Shown: positions 8,736 to 17,851, numbered from the stretch's first letter. The stretch: 64,000 nucleotides of DNA from Hirschia sp964342355 (GCA_964342355.1 CAYFFG010000018.1:3415-67414); one strand, 5' to 3'. Numbers and translations are program-made. The notes: generated by a model from the sequence alone, not told the origin.

Positions 8736-9818
8736 ATGGACTTTAATCTTTCCGAAGATCACAAACTTTTGTCCAATACGTTGAACCGTTTTTTGGGCGA
8801 TAACTACGACATTGAGAAGCGCAACGAAGCCGGCTTCACAGCACCTTACCACCTTCAAGACACGTGGAACGGTCTTGCCGAACTTGGTGTGATCGGCGCT
8901 CTTGTCAGTGAAGAAAAAGGCGGTTTTGGCGGTAGCGCTGAAGATATCTCCGTTGTTTTTGAAGAGCTTGGGCGCAGCCTGTGTGTGGAACCAATGCTGG
9001 GCACGCTTTTGGCGCTGCGTGTGCTTTCTGACCACGGTCAGGATGAGCGTGTAGAGCAAATCATTTCCGGTGAATCTCGCGCCGCACTCGCGGTCTATGA
9101 ACCGAATATGAGTTGCGATTTGTCCGCTATGGAAGCCACTGCAGTTGAGCAAGACGGCGTTTGGCGTCTGAACGGGCGCAAATCCGCAATCTACGGTGCG
9201 CCTGGTTCTGATTTTGTTGTGGTTGCGGCTAAGACAGAATCCGGTACAGGACTGTTTTTTCTGGAAAATCCAGTTCTGATCTGCGCGGCCATGGTCGATG
9301 GCGGCGGCGTTGCTGATCTGGTTATGGAAAATACGGCTGCTGAATGCCTTGCTTTGGATGCTGAGGCCTCTTTGACAAGCGCCCTTGATCTGGGTCGCAT
9401 TGCGCTTTGCGCAGAAGCGGTAGGTGCCATGTCTGCTCTGCAAGATCTCACTGTGGATTACCTCAAGCAACGAAAACAATTTGGCACTACACTGAGCAGC
9501 TTCCAGGCGCTTCAGCACCGCGCGGTGAATATGCAAATCGAGATTGAGCAATGCCGCTCGATTGTGATCTCCGCTGTTGGCCAATTCGGTCAGCCCGGGG
9601 GCGAGCGAAATGTTTCCATGGCGAAAAACCTGATTGGACGCGCGGGCAGATTGATGTCGGAAGAGTCCATTCAGTTGCATGGCGGCATTGGCATGACCTG
9701 GGAATACCCTGGTGCGCACTTCGCCAAGCGTCTGGTGATGATTGACCACCAGTTGGGCGATCAAAACGATCATGCCATGCGCCTGATTGCGACGGGCGCG
9801 AAGCAGCTAGTGGATTGA
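8736..9818 (+). CDS. acyl-CoA dehydrogenase, small (PimD-like) subunit
   Basis: A 360-residue acyl-CoA dehydrogenase family protein. The start at ATG 8736 (MDFNLSEDHKLL) lies 4 bp after the previous stop; a longer frame from 8559 would overlap that gene by over 170 bp and is rejected. Recognisable parts are FGGSAEDISVVFEELGR, the C-terminal core DYLKQRKQFGTTLSSFQALQHR and SIQLHGGIGMTWEYPGAHF. The central FAD-contact region is less conserved than in its neighbour, as expected if one subunit of a heteromer carries most of the catalysis. Probably the partner of the gene directly upstream. Confidence 0.85.
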   Translation: MDFNLSEDHKLLSNTLNRFLGDNYDIEKRNEAGFTAPYHLQDTWNGLAELGVIGALVSEEKGGFGGSAEDISVVFEELGRSLCVEPMLGTLLALRVLSDHGQDERVEQIISGESRAALAVYEPNMSCDLSAMEATAVEQDGVWRLNGRKSAIYGAPGSDFVVVAAKTESGTGLFFLENPVLICAAMVDGGGVADLVMENTAAECLALDAEASLTSALDLGRIALCAEAVGAMSALQDLTVDYLKQRKQFGTTLSSFQALQHRAVNMQIEIEQCRSIVISAVGQFGQPGGERNVSMAKNLIGRAGRLMSEESIQLHGGIGMTWEYPGAHFAKRLVMIDHQLGDQNDHAMRLIATGAKQLVD

Positions 9819-9866
9819 AAATAAACAAATATTTACGAATGTGAAACAGCTCAGAGAGAACGCATC

Positions 9867-10625
9867 ATGAAGGCCTTGGTACCTGTCAAACGCGTGATTG
9901 ACTACAACGTAAAGGTTCGCGTTAAGGCGGACAGGAGCGGTGTGGATCTCGCGAATGTAAAAATGTCTATGAACCCCTTCGACGAAATTGCAGTCGAAGA
10001 AGCCATCCGCCTGAAAGAGGCCGGAAAAGTAGACGAAATCGTTGCCGTTTCCATTGGAGTGAAACAGGCGCAGGAGACTCTTCGCACTGCGCTTGCGATG
10101 GGGGCAGACCGCGCCATTTTGGTTGTGGCGGCAGACGACGTGCATGCTGACATTGAACCGCTTGCGGTTGCGAAAATCCTGAAAGCCATCGTGGATGAAG
10201 AACAGCCGGGTCTGGTTCTTTGCGGCAAACAGGCGATCGACAACGACATGAACGCCACCGGCCAGATGCTGTCTGCACTGCTGGGCTGGTCACAAGCGAC
10301 CTTTGCCTCTGAAGTTGATGTCGAAGGCGACCGCGCCAAGATCACCCGCGAGGTGGATGGTGGTCTTCAGACCATCACTGTGAAGATGCCCGCGATTGTC
10401 ACGGTTGACCTGCGTCTGAACGAACCGCGCTATGCCTCCCTGCCAAACATCATGAAGGCAAAGAAAAAGCCTTTGGATGAAAAGAGCGCAGCGGATTACG
10501 GCGTCGATGTTTCCCCACGTCTGGAAGTGATCAAAACCTCTGAACCGGAAGCACGTTCTGCTGGTATCACCGTTGGCTCCGTGGATGAGCTGATCGAGAA
10601 ACTCAAAGAAGCGGGGGCTGTGTAA
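9867..10625 (+). CDS. etfB: electron transfer flavoprotein beta subunit
   Basis: A 252-residue ETF beta subunit, beginning MKALVPVKRVIDYNVKVRV and containing NPFDEIAVEEAIRLKE and the signature LRLNEPRYASLPNIMKAKKK near residue 190. With EtfA it forms the FAD/AMP heterodimer that takes electrons from acyl-CoA dehydrogenases. The stop overlaps the EtfA start (TAATG), so expression is coupled. Placement straight after two acyl-CoA dehydrogenases suggests a dedicated electron carrier for this pathway in addition to the housekeeping ETF expected on the chromosome. Confidence 0.95.
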   Translation: MKALVPVKRVIDYNVKVRVKADRSGVDLANVKMSMNPFDEIAVEEAIRLKEAGKVDEIVAVSIGVKQAQETLRTALAMGADRAILVVAADDVHADIEPLAVAKILKAIVDEEQPGLVLCGKQAIDNDMNATGQMLSALLGWSQATFASEVDVEGDRAKITREVDGGLQTITVKMPAIVTVDLRLNEPRYASLPNIMKAKKKPLDEKSAADYGVDVSPRLEVIKTSEPEARSAGITVGSVDELIEKLKEAGAV

Positions 10626-11551
10626 TGGCTGTACTTCTTCTGGCGGAAGTCACTGGCGGCGAGTTGGCGATGGACGCGACCGCAAAAGCAGTAACTGCAG
10701 CGCAAGCGCTGGGTGACGTGACGGTTCTGGCGGCTGGCGCTTCTGCGGCAGCAGCGGGCGACGCGGCGGCGAAAATCGCAGGCGTGTCCAAGGTTCTGGT
10801 TGCGGAAGACGCTTCCTTGGGTCACCGCTTGGCGGAACCAACAGCGGCTTTGATCGCATCCCTGGCGGGCGACTACGAGCACATCGTTGCTCCTGCGACC
10901 ACAGACGCAAAAAACATCCTGCCCCGCGTTGCGGCACTTCTGGATGTGATGATCATCTCTGACGCAACGGCTGTTGTGGACGGCGCGACTTTCGAGCGTC
11001 CGATCTACGCAGGCAACGCGATCCAGACCATGAAATCATCTGACGCGAAGAAGGTCATAACCTTCCGGACTGCAAACTTTGACGCAGCGGGCGAAGGCGG
11101 TTCTGCTTCCGTGGAAACCATCTCGGCAGCTGACAACCCAGGTCTGTCTGAGTGGGTTGAAAACAAGGTTGCCAAAAGCGATCGTCCAGAGCTGACTTCT
11201 GCGGGCATCGTGGTTTCTGGCGGTCGGGGTGTTGGGTCTGAAGAAGACTTTGCACTGATCGAAACGCTGGCGGACAAACTGGGTGCGGCCGTTGGCGCGT
11301 CCCGTGCGGCGGTGGATTCAGGCTATGCGGCGAATGATCTGCAGGTCGGTCAGACCGGCAAGGTCGTGGCGCCAGAACTTTACGTCGCGGTGGGCATCTC
11401 CGGTGCGATCCAGCATTTGGCGGGAATGAAGGATTCCAAGGTGATCGTCGCGATCAACAAGGATGAAGAAGCCCCTATCTTCCAAGTCGCAGACTTCGGA
11501 CTAGTCGCAGACCTCTTCGATGCCGTGCCAGAACTCACTCAAAAGCTCTGA
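10625..11551 (+). CDS. etfA: electron transfer flavoprotein alpha subunit
   Basis: A 308-residue ETF alpha subunit. The N-terminal domain (MAVLLLAEVTGGEL) pairs with EtfB and the C-terminal FAD domain shows SGGRGVGSEEDFALIETLA, VGQTGKVVAPELYVAVG, ISGAIQHLAGMKDSKVI and INKDEEAPIFQVADFGLV. The FAD held here shuttles electrons from the acyl-CoA dehydrogenases to ETF-ubiquinone oxidoreductase, which is encoded 3.3 kb downstream. The start shares one base with the EtfB stop. No obvious terminator follows; 185 bp separate it from the TRAP transporter genes. Confidence 0.95.
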   Translation: MAVLLLAEVTGGELAMDATAKAVTAAQALGDVTVLAAGASAAAAGDAAAKIAGVSKVLVAEDASLGHRLAEPTAALIASLAGDYEHIVAPATTDAKNILPRVAALLDVMIISDATAVVDGATFERPIYAGNAIQTMKSSDAKKVITFRTANFDAAGEGGSASVETISAADNPGLSEWVENKVAKSDRPELTSAGIVVSGGRGVGSEEDFALIETLADKLGAAVGASRAAVDSGYAANDLQVGQTGKVVAPELYVAVGISGAIQHLAGMKDSKVIVAINKDEEAPIFQVADFGLVADLFDAVPELTQKL

Positions 11552-11736
11552 AGCTTGGAGGCCAAGATTAATAGAATTTTGCCGGCTTTTTATCCAATCA
11601 AAGCGATTGAAGGTCGGCGAATACCAAGGTGATGCGCACCTCAGAAAGAGAACTTCGCATCACCAACATTTATACCAGTGCGTTGCGCTCCGCATAAGTA
11701 AAGAGCGTTCAAACAATGTCTATCGGGAGAGAGACC

Positions 11737-12741
11737 ATGAACATAAAACTAGCACTGAGTGGTGTTGTAATGATGGCCTTTGCGACGGAAGCCGCGGCCA
11801 CGGAATGGAATGTATCCGTATGGGGTAAGCGCCGTCCTTTCACAGAGCACATCGAAAAACTGAGTGAACTCGTGTCGGCGAAAACCAACGGTGAGTTCAC
11901 TATGAATATTTCCTACGGTGGTTTGTCCAAGAACCGCGACAACCTCGACGGTATCTCTATTGGTGCCTTCGAAATGGCGCAGTTCTGCGCGGGTTATCAC
12001 CCTGACAAAAACCCAACAATCACAGCACTTGAACTGCCATTCCTCGGCATTGGCTCTCTTGAAGAAGAGATTGCCGTTTCCATGGCCGTTTACAACCACC
12101 CATCCACCATCGAAGATCTTGCACGTTGGAACGCAAAGCTGGTCATGCCAAGCCCAATGCCGCAGTATAACCTAGTTGGTGTTGGTGAAGCACCGAGCTC
12201 TCTGGACGATTTTGAAGGCATGCGCATCCGTGCGACTGGCGGTATCGGCCAGGCTTTCTCTGAAATCGGTGCGGTACCAACCTCTGTGACAGCGACCGAA
12301 GCATACAATGCGATGCAATCCGGCGTTGTGGACAGCGTTGCCTTCGCTGAACACGCGCATATCGCATACCGCATTCTGGAAAACGGTGACTGGTGGACAA
12401 CCAACCTGAACCCAGGCGTTGTGAACTGCCCGGTTGTGGTGAACATAGACGCATATGATGCATTGTCTGATGCGCACCGCGAAGCGCTGGATTCCTCTAT
12501 CGATGAGGCTCTGCAGCACTACTTGGCAGAATACGCCAAGATCTTTGACCGTTGGGACGCCGCAATGACAGAATACGGCATCGAGCCAGTGACATTCTCT
12601 GATGAACAAGCCAATGCTTTCCGCGAAATGGCCGCTGGTCCAGTGCGCGACGCATGGCTTGAGAAAATGTCTTCTATCAACGTACCAGGACAGGAGCTGA
12701 TCGATCTGATCAACGCGACACTGTCTGAGGTTCGTCAGTAA
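11737..12741 (+). CDS. TRAP transporter substrate-binding protein (DctP family)
   Basis: A 334-residue periplasmic solute receptor. The start at ATG 11737 has a GGGAGAG ribosome site; the first 22 or so residues (MNIKLALSGVVMMAFATEAAA) are a Sec signal peptide. The mature part shows DctP features: GRRPFTEHIEKLSELV, FEGMRIRATGGIGQAFSEIGAVPTSVTATEAYNAMQ-type segments and an arginine at the position that usually holds the carboxylate. It delivers an organic acid to the DctQ/DctM permease encoded next. The neighbours suggest the ligand is the acid degraded by this island. A hairpin separates it from the permease genes. Confidence 0.9.
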   Translation: MNIKLALSGVVMMAFATEAAATEWNVSVWGKRRPFTEHIEKLSELVSAKTNGEFTMNISYGGLSKNRDNLDGISIGAFEMAQFCAGYHPDKNPTITALELPFLGIGSLEEEIAVSMAVYNHPSTIEDLARWNAKLVMPSPMPQYNLVGVGEAPSSLDDFEGMRIRATGGIGQAFSEIGAVPTSVTATEAYNAMQSGVVDSVAFAEHAHIAYRILENGDWWTTNLNPGVVNCPVVVNIDAYDALSDAHREALDSSIDEALQHYLAEYAKIFDRWDAAMTEYGIEPVTFSDEQANAFREMAAGPVRDAWLEKMSSINVPGQELIDLINATLSEVRQ

Positions 12742-12757
12742 AACGTCAACCCTGATC

Positions 12758-12790
12758 GCCAGCTCGTTTTAACGGGCTGGCAATTTTTTT
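12758..12790 (+). terminator. intrinsic hairpin between receptor and permease genes
   Basis: Stem GCCAGCTCGTT / AACGGGCTGGC with one wobble pair, followed by seven T residues (12784-12790), 16 bp after the receptor stop. Its place inside the operon suggests partial termination, giving far more binding protein than membrane permease, as in many binding-protein transporters. Confidence 0.75.
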
Positions 12791-12807
12791 ATGAAGGGGA
12801 AACTCTC

Positions 12808-13440
12808 ATGGCAGGCTCAGCTTCTGTTCTGGAAGATCACTCACTGTTAAGTCGGTTAGACCGAACTCTCAATTTCACTGAGCGTCAGTTGGCTATCGTC
12901 TGCGGTCTGGCGACGTTGTCATTGATGCTTCTTGCAACGGTTTCCGTGGCAGGGCGCATGTTCTTTAACGCACCGCTTCCAGGCTATATCGATTGGATTG
13001 AGCAGATCATGCCAGTGATTGCCTTCATGGCAATTTCATACACGCAGCGCGACGGTGGCCATATCCGTATGGACATTCTCGTTGGCCGGTTGCGTGGTCG
13101 GGTTTTGTGGCTTTTCGAATTGGTGACAACGATTGCCATTTTCATCCTCGTCATCGCGCTGATTTATGGGTCATGGGCGCATTTCGAAAGAAGTTTCGAT
13201 TTCGCACGTCCAATGTGGAGCAATGACAGCTCCATCGATATTTCCCTGCCGCTTTGGCCTGCCAAACTCTTGGCGCCAGTGGCCTTTTCTGTGCTTGCCT
13301 TGCGGCTGGTCCTGCAAATCTACGCTTACGGCAAAGCCTTCTTCCTAAACATAAGCGAACCAATCGCAATACCGTTGGTTCAAAGCGCTGCAGAACAAGC
13401 CGCTGAAGAAGCGAAGCATGTTTCTGGCAGCCAAACGTAG
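12808..13440 (+). CDS. TRAP transporter small permease (DctQ family)
   Basis: A 210-residue membrane protein with four predicted helices: around residues 30-50 (LAIVCGLATLSLMLLATVSV), 63-80, 95-125 and 155-175. The segment PGYIDWIEQIMPVIAFMAISYTQRDGGHIRMD is typical of DctQ, with the conserved GGHIRMD. A ribosome site (AAGGGG) lies before ATG 12808. It forms the small membrane subunit of the TRAP transporter. The stop overlaps the start of the large permease gene. Confidence 0.88.
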   Translation: MAGSASVLEDHSLLSRLDRTLNFTERQLAIVCGLATLSLMLLATVSVAGRMFFNAPLPGYIDWIEQIMPVIAFMAISYTQRDGGHIRMDILVGRLRGRVLWLFELVTTIAIFILVIALIYGSWAHFERSFDFARPMWSNDSSIDISLPLWPAKLLAPVAFSVLALRLVLQIYAYGKAFFLNISEPIAIPLVQSAAEQAAEEAKHVSGSQT

Positions 13441-14852
13441 TGAGACTACTTATGGAACCGATTGAAATTGGACTGGCGGTATCCGCCGGAATGTTGCTCC
13501 TTGTTATTGCAGGGATGCGCGTCGCTTTCGCGGCTGGCCTCGCAGGGCTGGTCGGGTTGATCTGGATTTTTTGGGCACGCTTTGGCTATGCACCTGAACA
13601 GTTTGGCAAAGCGCTTACGATCTCTCTGAAGACCGCGGGGCAGGTGCCGCACTCAAAAGTTGCAAGCCAAGCTCTATCATTGATCCCGACCTTCATCCTC
13701 ATTGGCTACTTGGCCTATTACGCTGGCTTGACCCGCGCGATTTTCGAATTGGCAAAACGCTGGGTTGGCTGGCTGCCAGGCGGTTTGGCCGTCTCGACTG
13801 TCTTTGCAACAGCTGGTTTTGCTGCGGTGTCTGGCGCATCGGTTGCGACCTCTGCGGTTTTTGCGCGTATCGCGATCCCTGAAATGCTGAAGCTGGGCTA
13901 TGACAAGCGCTTTGCGGCGGGTGTTGTTGCTGCGGGTGGTACCTTGGCAAGCTTGATCCCGCCATCGGCCATCTTGGTGATCTATGCCATCATCGTGGAA
14001 CAAGACGTTGGTAAGCTGCTTTTGGCGGGCTTTATCCCGGGGGCTTTCTCGGCTGTGGTTTATGGTGCGCTGATCGTCGGCATGGCTTTGACCTTCCGCA
14101 ATTTTGGCCCACCGGTAAAAGGCTTTACATGGCGCGAGCGTTTTGAAGCCGTGCCGGCTGCGTTCCCGATTTTCTTTGTGATCGGTATTATCATTCTCTT
14201 CATCTACAACCCAATCGGCGACAAAGCCTGGGGTACCCCAACTGAGGGCGGCGCGCTGGGTGCGTTTGTTGTCTTCTTGATGGCGCTTTACCGCAAAATG
14301 AGCTGGAGTCAGCTGAAAGACGCGCTTGTGGAAACGGCAAAACTGTCAGCGATGATCTTCACCATCATTTGGGGCGTTTTGATCTACGTGCGCTTCCTGG
14401 GCTTTGCGGACCTTCCTGGCGCGTTTTCGGACTGGATTTCCGGTTTGCAGCAAGACCCAATGGTGACACTGATCATGATCCTATTGGCCTATGCGGTGCT
14501 TGGCATGTTCATGGACGCAATTGGCATGCTCTTGTTAACCTTGCCGGTGGTCTATCCTGCTGTGATGGCGCTGAATGGTGGCGAAACAGTGGCTGCCGCA
14601 GACAGTGCCTTTGGCATGAGTGGCCCGATGTGTGCGATCTGGTTCGGTATTTTGGTTGTGAAGATGGCCGAGTTCTGCCTCATCACGCCTCCCATCGGAT
14701 TGAACTGCTTTGTGGTCGCAGGTGTCAGAGATGATATCTCCGTACAAGATGTGTTCCGTGGTGTGACGCCGTTCTTCGTCGCAGACGCACTAACAATCGC
14801 AGGCCTTGTGATGTTCCCTTGGATCGTGCTCTGGCTACCAAGCCTGACCTAA
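13440..14852 (+). CDS. TRAP transporter large permease (DctM family)
   Basis: A 470-residue polytopic membrane protein of the DctM/ion transporter superfamily, with about 12 helices. Signatures include FAAVSGASVATSAVFARIAIPEM, GTLASLIPPSAILVIYAI and MFMDAIGMLLLTLPVVYP. It drives sodium- or proton-coupled uptake of the acid bound by the DctP protein. Start is GTG 13440 overlapping the DctQ stop (TAGTG); an ATG at 13452 is an alternative that would lose four residues. ETF-ubiquinone oxidoreductase follows 52 bp later. Confidence 0.92.
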   Translation: MRLLMEPIEIGLAVSAGMLLLVIAGMRVAFAAGLAGLVGLIWIFWARFGYAPEQFGKALTISLKTAGQVPHSKVASQALSLIPTFILIGYLAYYAGLTRAIFELAKRWVGWLPGGLAVSTVFATAGFAAVSGASVATSAVFARIAIPEMLKLGYDKRFAAGVVAAGGTLASLIPPSAILVIYAIIVEQDVGKLLLAGFIPGAFSAVVYGALIVGMALTFRNFGPPVKGFTWRERFEAVPAAFPIFFVIGIIILFIYNPIGDKAWGTPTEGGALGAFVVFLMALYRKMSWSQLKDALVETAKLSAMIFTIIWGVLIYVRFLGFADLPGAFSDWISGLQQDPMVTLIMILLAYAVLGMFMDAIGMLLLTLPVVYPAVMALNGGETVAAADSAFGMSGPMCAIWFGILVVKMAEFCLITPPIGLNCFVVAGVRDDISVQDVFRGVTPFFVADALTIAGLVMFPWIVLWLPSLT

Positions 14853-14904
14853 CGTTCTGAACACACAGAGTTTGTGAAAGCCCCACCTAAGTAAGAAGGA
14901 AGCC

Positions 14905-16557
14905 ATGATGGCCGAGATCGAACGCGAAGCGATGGAGTATGACGTCGTCATCGTAGGTGCAGGCCCCGCGGGCCTGTCTGCGGCGATCCGCCTGAAGCAA
15001 CTCGACGCCGATCTGGACGTCGTGGTGCTGGAAAAAGGTTCGGAAGTCGGGGCGCATATCCTCTCGGGTGCCGTGCTGGATACCTGCGGACTGGACAAGC
15101 TGATACCGGACTGGAAAGAGAAAGGCGCGCCGCTAAACACGCCTGTGAAGAAGGACAACTTCCTCATGCTGGGCCAGGCGGGCCATATCCGCATTCCCAA
15201 CTGGCCGATGCCACCCCTGATGAGCAACCACGGCAAGTACATCGTCTCGATGGGCAATGTCTGCCGCTGGATGGCCGAACAGGCCGAGGCGCTGGGGGTC
15301 GAGATTTTCCCGGGCCTGGCCTGTTCCGAGCTGGTCTATGGCGACAATGGCGAGGTCAAGGGCGTTGTCGCGGGCGTCTTCGGGCTGGAACCGGACGGTT
15401 CGATCGGCGAAGGCACCGAACCAGGCATGGAACTGCATGGCAAGTACGTGTTCCTGAGCGAAGGCGTGCGTGGATCGCTAGCCAAGGAAGTCATGGCCAA
15501 GTACGACCTGCAAACGGGCAAGGAACCGCAGAAGTTCGGCGTTGGCATGAAGGAGATCTGGGAGATCGACCCGGCGAAGCATCGCGAGGGCACCGTGACC
15601 CATACGATGGGCTGGCCGCTGAACTCGAATGCGGGCGGTGGTTCTTTCATCTACCACCTTGAGAACAATCAGGTTTATGTCGGTTTCGTGGTGCATCTGA
15701 ATTACAAGAACCCGCATGTGTACCCCTACATGGAGTTCCAGCGGTTCAAGCATCATCCGATGGTCGCGGAGCTGCTGAAGGGCGGCAAACGTGTGGCTTA
15801 TGGCGCGCGGGCGATTTCCGAGGGCGGATACCAGTCGATGCCCAAGATGGTGGCGCCGGGCGTGGCGCTGCTGGGCTGTTCGGTGGGCATGGTCAACGTG
15901 CCGCGCATCAAGGGCAACCACAACGCCATGCTGAGCGGCAAGGCGGCGGCGGAAGCGGCGCTTGACGCGATCAAGGATGGCCGTTCGGGTGACGAGCTGA
16001 CCGATTATGAAACCGAAGTGCGCACCGGCGCCATCGGTAAAGACCTGAAAAAAGTTCGCAACGTCAAGCCGATGTGGTCGAAGTGGGGCCTGATGGCGTC
16101 GCTGGCACTGGGTGGTTTCGACATGTGGACCAACACGCTGGGCTTTTCGCTGTTTGGAACGCTGAAGCATGGTAAAAACGATGCGGATGCGACCGAGGAA
16201 GCGTCGAAGCACAAGCCGATTTATTATCCCAAGCCCGATGGCAAGCTGTCGTTTGACCGTCTGACCAACGTCAGCTTCGCGGCGACCAACCACGAAGAAA
16301 GCCAACCCTGCCACCTGCGTCTTGCGGACGAAAACCTGCCCGTGGCCGTCAACTTGCCGCAATATGCCGAACCGGCTCAGCGCTATTGCCCGGCTGGTGT
16401 TTACGAAGTGGTCGAGGAAGAAGGCAAGGACCCGCGCTTCGTCATCAACTTCCAGAACTGCGTGCACTGCAAGACCTGCGACATCAAGGACCCCAGCCAG
16501 AACATCAACTGGGTCACTCCGCAGGGCGGCGACGGGCCGAACTATCCGAATATGTGA
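14905..16557 (+). CDS. electron transfer flavoprotein-ubiquinone oxidoreductase
   Basis: A 550-residue ETF-QO, a membrane-surface flavoprotein that moves electrons from ETF to ubiquinone. The FAD Rossmann loop VIVGAGPAGLSAA lies near residue 15; the quinone region includes FGVGMKEIWEI and HTMGWPL; the C-terminal 4Fe-4S cluster is bound by C-PAGVYEV, then NCVHCKTCDIKDPSQNINW near residue 525. Length is normal for the family. Together with EtfAB it makes the island electron-transfer complete. By eye the gene is richer in G and C at third positions than the genes before it (more CTG, GCC and GGC), which suggests a different origin within the cluster. Confidence 0.95.
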   Translation: MMAEIEREAMEYDVVIVGAGPAGLSAAIRLKQLDADLDVVVLEKGSEVGAHILSGAVLDTCGLDKLIPDWKEKGAPLNTPVKKDNFLMLGQAGHIRIPNWPMPPLMSNHGKYIVSMGNVCRWMAEQAEALGVEIFPGLACSELVYGDNGEVKGVVAGVFGLEPDGSIGEGTEPGMELHGKYVFLSEGVRGSLAKEVMAKYDLQTGKEPQKFGVGMKEIWEIDPAKHREGTVTHTMGWPLNSNAGGGSFIYHLENNQVYVGFVVHLNYKNPHVYPYMEFQRFKHHPMVAELLKGGKRVAYGARAISEGGYQSMPKMVAPGVALLGCSVGMVNVPRIKGNHNAMLSGKAAAEAALDAIKDGRSGDELTDYETEVRTGAIGKDLKKVRNVKPMWSKWGLMASLALGGFDMWTNTLGFSLFGTLKHGKNDADATEEASKHKPIYYPKPDGKLSFDRLTNVSFAATNHEESQPCHLRLADENLPVAVNLPQYAEPAQRYCPAGVYEVVEEEGKDPRFVINFQNCVHCKTCDIKDPSQNINWVTPQGGDGPNYPNM

Positions 16558-16582
16558 ACGTTGGCTCGGAACAGGTGATGAC

Positions 16583-17605
16583 GTGGTTGCTAGTTCGACT
16601 AAAAACTTTGGATTGCAGACACAAAGACGCAACGAAAGGCATCGTATTGGCGCGCTTGATATTGTTCTGCCGCAACCCGCCCCATTATCCGAACACGGAC
16701 AAGGACGAGTTGCCTTGCATGAAGCAAGTTGGTCACACACATTCAATCAGGCAACACAAAAGGACAATTTACACACCTTTACACCATCAGTTTTCGAGGC
16801 CCATGACCTTACTGCCCAGTTAGCTTTCTGGATCTGCAATGGGTTTCAAGAGAAACTGCAGCGCAATGTTAGTTTGCACGCCAAAAGTAATCCAAGCCCA
16901 CTCATTTTGGGAGTATCCGGATCCGTCTCGGTGGGAAAATCAACATTTGCCGAACAGCTGAAATCCTGCCTTTCCAAGCTGCCCCCAAATCCCTCGGTCG
17001 AGATCGTGTCAACGGACGGATTTCTCAAGAACAACTCTGACTTGCAACGGCAAGGCCTCTTTGAGCGAAAAGGTTTCCCTGAAAGCTATGACCAGAAAAA
17101 GGTCGCGGTATTTTTGAACCAGCTGGCGAATGGTCGCCACACCCTATCGATCCCCGAATATTCGCATGTCATTTGTGACGTCCTTCCAATGCAACGCCAT
17201 GCAACGGTACCTGACATTCTGATTTTAGAAGGCGTGAACGTCTTGCAGAATCCAAAACTGCTGAAAGAGGGGGGAGCCTCGCAAAGCTTTGCCAATGTCT
17301 TGGATTACTCATTCTATCTGGATGCCCAAGAAGAGGACATTCGGCGATGGTATGTTTCACGGTTTATTCAACTGCGTCGCAATACCTCTGGTGAGGTCGG
17401 ATCTGAAGATGGTTCTTCCTGCACAGACTCGTGCACGGGAAGACTGAACCAGGAAGCATTGGACACTTGGTCGCGTGTAAACCTTCCAAACCTAAAACAC
17501 CATATCTTCCCAACGCGAATGTCGGCCGATTTGATTTTGAGAAAAAACTCATATCATTGTTTGGTCGAGATTCACCCAAAACTCTCCGACACTGAATTTG
17601 GGTAA
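16583..17605 (+). CDS. type I pantothenate kinase-like protein (CoaA family)
   Basis: P-loop kinase related to CoaA, which phosphorylates pantothenate in the first step of CoA synthesis. Visible features are GVSGSVSVGKST (Walker A), STDGFLKNN, GFPESYD, EYSHVICDVLP, DILILEGVNVLQ (Walker B region) and NLKHHIFPTRMSADLIL near the C-terminus, all in CoaA order. The N-terminus is poorly conserved and no ribosome site marks the start; GTG 16583 is the first start codon after the ETF-QO stop in this frame and would give 340 residues (E. coli CoaA has 316). The residues between FIQLRR and LNQEALDTW are also unusual. It may be a divergent extra copy meeting CoA demand, or one drifting toward loss. Confidence 0.7.
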   Translation: MVASSTKNFGLQTQRRNERHRIGALDIVLPQPAPLSEHGQGRVALHEASWSHTFNQATQKDNLHTFTPSVFEAHDLTAQLAFWICNGFQEKLQRNVSLHAKSNPSPLILGVSGSVSVGKSTFAEQLKSCLSKLPPNPSVEIVSTDGFLKNNSDLQRQGLFERKGFPESYDQKKVAVFLNQLANGRHTLSIPEYSHVICDVLPMQRHATVPDILILEGVNVLQNPKLLKEGGASQSFANVLDYSFYLDAQEEDIRRWYVSRFIQLRRNTSGEVGSEDGSSCTDSCTGRLNQEALDTWSRVNLPNLKHHIFPTRMSADLILRKNSYHCLVEIHPKLSDTEFG

Positions 17606-17851
17606 CGAGATGCCAGTGTGCTTCAAAAGTCTCTTCGGTTCGACCCTTTGGCCAGCAGGCTTAATTTGAGCCCCTCACATGCCGCGATCTGAAATCGGTG
17701 GAGAATACAAAGTTGCTTCCAAAAGTTGAAGAAACGCGAAGTCAACTGCTAAGCGGGCCATCGAACACAGATGCCCAGATAACACCGCTCTCCTCAAAAT
17801 GTATAGTATATCGCGTGGCTAAATACTGCGCTTCATGGCCGTTGTTCGGTC
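17606..17851. other. intergenic, boundary of catabolic and transfer regions
   Basis: A 246-bp spacer with an AT-rich promoter-like stretch (TGTATAGTATAT around 17798) before the small XRE gene. No coding frame or repeat recognised. Confidence 0.4.

Noticed and set aside
8508..9773. 421-codon minus-strand open frame
   Set aside because: Antisense shadow of the acyl-CoA dehydrogenase genes; sequence has no family features and low plausibility (Cys/His/Gln rich).
16322..16582. Start of the CoaA-like gene inside ETF-QO
   Set aside because: The open frame reaches 16322 but this part is a +1 shadow of the certain ETF-QO C-terminus.
15478..16746. 422-codon minus-strand open frame
   Set aside because: Antisense to ETF-QO, which is certain; the frame stays open because of GC-rich codon bias.
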